In this document: in pieces, positions 62,046 to 64,000 of the stretch
Layout: the number at the start of each line of letters is the position of its first letter
Numbering within the stretch: position 1 is the stretch's first letter
Source of the DNA: Simiduia curdlanivorans
GTDB lineage: Bacteria > Pseudomonadota > Gammaproteobacteria > Pseudomonadales > Cellvibrionaceae
Direction of reading: 5' to 3'
Length of the DNA stretch: 64,000 nucleotides
Assembly (NCBI RefSeq): GCF_030409605.1
Contig: NZ_JAUFQG010000004.1
Coordinates: forward strand, 1,738,501-1,802,500
The notes under the pieces: model-generated
What the model saw: only the letters and a program-made list of their open reading frames with translations
The model's database searches: none
Told to the model about the DNA's origin: nothing
Made by a program: the position numbers and the translations under genes

Positions 62046-62585
62046 GTGTTTCGGAAGATTATTAACTTATTTCGCAGGAGGCCGAATCAGCAATCGACGG
62101 CAACTATTGTTCACGATTCGCCTGCACAAGATCTTAGCTATGACGATCACCAATGGGCAGCTGTTGAGGCTAGGAAGACTGGTGAGCGCCATATGAAGGA
62201 GGGCGACTATAACGCGGCGTGGAAGCACCTGTGCATTGCGAAAGATGAGTTTATCAAGCATGCCAGCGACTGTGGCTTTACCTTCGATCAATCCATCGCC
62301 CTTGATGCCACCATTTCAGAAATTATGGCTGACGTATTAAGGCGAGAGGGGCGGCATATTCCAGCATTAGTACACATTATTTACTGGATCATTGCAGGAT
62401 CTAGAGTTAATAAAAAGATTAAGCGGCACGGCGATAAATTTAAGGCTTATTTTGATAGGTGTAAGTTTACGAGCATTTCACGTGCGGAGGCGTGGCTAGA
62501 GGTGCAATTTGTTGGAGATGCCCATGCTTATTTTATTGCTGAAAGTTTGGTTAAGCGTTGGTCGGGCTTTGGGGAAGAAAACTAG
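62046..62585 (+). CDS. Island orphan protein, unknown function
   Basis: 179 residues, from GTG 62046 with GAGGG upstream. It begins with a basic, amphipathic segment (MFRKIINLFRRRPNQQ) and continues as helical, TPR-like sequence (EARKTGERHMKEGDYNAAWKHLCIAKDEFIKHA). It lies 9 bp after the Gp2-type gene, so both form one unit. No family was recognised. The TPR-like pattern would suggest a protein-binding role, but this is a weak inference. Confidence 0.7.
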   Translation: MFRKIINLFRRRPNQQSTATIVHDSPAQDLSYDDHQWAAVEARKTGERHMKEGDYNAAWKHLCIAKDEFIKHASDCGFTFDQSIALDATISEIMADVLRREGRHIPALVHIIYWIIAGSRVNKKIKRHGDKFKAYFDRCKFTSISRAEAWLEVQFVGDAHAYFIAESLVKRWSGFGEEN

Positions 62586-62599
62586 TGCATCTTAAGAGC

Positions 62600-62619
62600 A
62601 AAAAACTCTCGAAAGAGCT
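62600..62619 (-). terminator. Rho-independent terminator for the PEP-CTERM gene
   Basis: On the minus strand CTCT and AGAG pair around TTCG, followed by TTTTTT, about 70 bp after the stop of the PEP-CTERM gene. The stem is short (4 bp), so strength is uncertain. Confidence 0.5.
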
Positions 62620-62686
62620 CTAATGTTCAGGGTTTTTCTTCCCCATTTGCTATCGAATTAAATACAGTTCCAATTGGGCAAGTGAG

Positions 62687-63307
62687 TTAGGGCTTCCTTT
62701 GCTTTCTTCTTGACGCGAAAAGCCCAGCTAAGCCTAACAGTAATAATATGGCTGAGGTTGGCTCAGGAACGTTAACTGAACTTTTGGACCACATCGCAAA
62801 TACTGCGTAGTACCCGTCTGATAGGGAGGCAGAATTAGTGCTGTCATCGTAGATGATTCCCCTAACAAAGCCATCAGGCCCATAAGTGGACGATCTATTT
62901 TGAAATGCTGAGCTATAAAGACTATAACCCGACTCAGAATTACCATAGGGAGTCATGATGAAGCAACCTACGTCATAATCATACCCCTGATCACTAGCAT
63001 CACAGCCGTTAGTTAGGGTGTGCTCGTCGTCGAAGATCCCTTGAAATACTTGATCGGCGAGCGCATGTGAGGCTGCGACCGCTGAGTCCGAGGTATTAAA
63101 TTGAAAGTCACTGGGCTCGTCACATCCATTGAATAACCCTGTGCACCATCCATCGACGAAATCTACGTCATAGTACCCACCTAATACCACAACTCCGGTA
63201 GCTCCAAGTAGCTGACCATTACTGTCAATTTTCAAGATAGGGGAGGCGAGTGCGGTGGTCACACACAGTGGAGCGATCATAGCTCCAATTAGTTTTATTA
63301 TTTTCAA
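62687..63307 (-). CDS. PEP-CTERM sorting domain protein
   Basis: 206 residues. A signal peptide (MKIIKLIGAMIAPLCVTTALA) leads a secreted domain with Cys residues (GWCTGLFNGCDEPSDF, GCDASDQGYDYDVGCFIM) and ends in VPEPTSAILLLLGLAGLFASRRKQ, the exosortase recognition, membrane and basic segments. The mature protein should be sorted to the outer surface or the exopolysaccharide matrix; its function is unknown. It is the only minus-strand gene of the island. Confidence 0.9.
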   Translation of the reverse strand: MKIIKLIGAMIAPLCVTTALASPILKIDSNGQLLGATGVVVLGGYYDVDFVDGWCTGLFNGCDEPSDFQFNTSDSAVAASHALADQVFQGIFDDEHTLTNGCDASDQGYDYDVGCFIMTPYGNSESGYSLYSSAFQNRSSTYGPDGFVRGIIYDDSTNSASLSDGYYAVFAMWSKSSVNVPEPTSAILLLLGLAGLFASRRKQRKP

Positions 63308-63652
63308 GTTTATAATCCCTTAGTTTATGACGCCTATAAGTAGCTCATCATTTAAAATTTCCCATGAACCGGTTTGGCTCTATATTCGAAAACGGAATGT
63401 AGGGCACAAAAAAACATTAGGCAAAATTTATACCTATAATGAGAACTCGATTAAAAACAATTAGTTATGAAGAAAGTATGTGCTGTAAAAACTCTTTGGT
63501 GTAAATTCTAGCGACAGTAGAGCTGACCTTTGTGGTTCTAATTTGAGGTGTTTGAAGGTGATTTAACGGGAGTTGTTTTGGTGATGAGTTTGGCGAACTG
63601 AAACAATAGAGGAACTGAACCGGCGTCTGAAATAGACAAATAACGACCAATA
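63308..63652. other. Noncoding region upstream of the PEP-CTERM gene
   Basis: 345 bp, AT-rich, with no supported gene. It must hold the promoter of the PEP-CTERM gene. Confidence 0.5.
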
Positions 63653-63672
63653 GACGGTAATAATGACGGTAT
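63653..63672. repeat. GACGGTA direct repeats near the right island end
   Basis: GACGGTA at 63653-63659 and GACGGTAT at 63665-63672, 12 bp apart. They match the iterated motif upstream of the integrase gene and are probable arm-type sites at the far end of the island. Confidence 0.55.
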
Positions 63673-63734
63673 ATCCTGATTTATCCTGACATAAATCTAT
63701 TTAAACCAATAGGTTATGATTAGTATTTAATTGA

Positions 63735-63817
63735 CCCCGGCCACCAATACCCACAAAACCTCACCTGAAAAGGTGGGGTTTTTTTATATGTGGGTATTGG
63801 TGGAGCCGGGGGGATTT
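63735..63817. other. Long inverted repeat with inner terminator and ssrA-end-like sequence (candidate right end of the island)
   Basis: CCCCGGCCACCAATACCCAC at 63735-63754 pairs with the complementary arm at 63789-63811, which has two extra bases. Between them a terminator hairpin ACCTCACCT/AGGTGGGGT with a T-run lies at 63755-63785. The stretch 63796-63817 is the ssrA 3' end in inverted orientation (21 of 22 bases, one extra C); 63735-63748 is a degenerate direct copy. It marks the island boundary or a rearranged attachment site. Confidence 0.6.
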
Positions 63818-64000
63818 CGACTTGCAAAGTCGGGTTCACAAAAATGGAGGAAAGCACTTTTGCACAGCGACTTTAGGAGCTGCCTCGAAGGGGGAAGGCC
63901 AGGGATGGCCTGAATGAAATCCCGAAACATAGGACCTTTCACGCTCTACTAATACTAAATCGAATGTCGCATCACCTATTCCTGAAAAGGGCTCGACGGT

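Noticed and set aside
63731..63913. 60-codon frame at the right island end
   Set aside because: It crosses the long inverted repeat and terminator hairpin and has no ribosome binding site.

Overview
The window looks like chromosomal DNA of a free-living, probably marine, gammaproteobacterium, near the Cellvibrionales/Spongiibacterales-type groups. The basis is moderate GC, a TonB-dependent sugar receptor locus, PilU-type pilus ATPase, PEP-CTERM proteins, an ssrA tag of gammaproteobacterial type (ANDDNYGAQLAA) and the general gene complement. No rRNA or tRNA is present, so a finer placement is not justified.

Layout. 1-3.7 kb: an S9-type peptidase running off the left edge, then a LysR regulator divergent from doxX and a DODA-type dioxygenase whose 3' end is invaded by a 265-bp inverted-repeat element. 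4-12.3 kb: a broken PEP-CTERM gene, a GDT1-family transporter, a sterol-desaturase-like enzyme, an amidohydrolase, a membrane AraC regulator, a PagL-like lipid A deacylase, an ECF sigma factor with its probable anti-sigma factor, and a cobalamin adenosyltransferase. 12.6-16.5 kb: a lipoprotein M1 aminopeptidase and an AraC regulator. 16.9-24.3 kb: the methylmalonyl-CoA operon, with carboxyltransferase, an unusually long biotin carboxylase/BCCP fusion, epimerase and mutase. 24.6-35.2 kb: two neighbouring sets of circularly permuted ATP-grasp, alpha-E and transglutaminase genes; the fused ATP-grasp/alpha-E gene of set 2 carries a one-base frameshift. 35.3 kb: the MeaB GTPase that protects the mutase.

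36.3-43.2 kb: a sucrose/fructan locus with LacI regulator, GH68-like enzyme, ROK fructokinase, TonB receptor and MFS porter. Two LacI-type operators, 22 bp apart, lie in the divergent receptor/porter promoter region. 43.3-54.2 kb: a thioesterase, a two-gene cassette of unknown function, an MscS-like channel, TrmK, PilU, a periplasmic binding protein, MaeB and a GST. 54.2-57.3 kb: a second copy of the 265-bp element, which supplies the stop codon of a MASE1-CHASE hybrid histidine kinase.

57.8-63.8 kb: ssrA (tmRNA) followed by a genomic island. It holds a P4-type integrase, an acidic orphan, an AlpA-like regulator, a small HTH gene, a 53-residue orphan, an inovirus Gp2/YfjJ-type protein with an HUH-like motif, an orphan and a PEP-CTERM protein. 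Iterated GACGGTA motifs lie near both ends, and a copy of the ssrA 3' end lies inverted at the right end.

How the genes work together: the carboxylase pair, epimerase, mutase, MeaB and the adenosyltransferase make a complete B12-dependent route from propionyl-CoA to succinyl-CoA. The ATP-grasp/alpha-E/transglutaminase genes form a predicted peptide synthesis or peptide-tagging system of unknown product, placed between the mutase and its chaperone. The sugar locus couples outer-membrane uptake, inner-membrane transport, cleavage and fructose phosphorylation.
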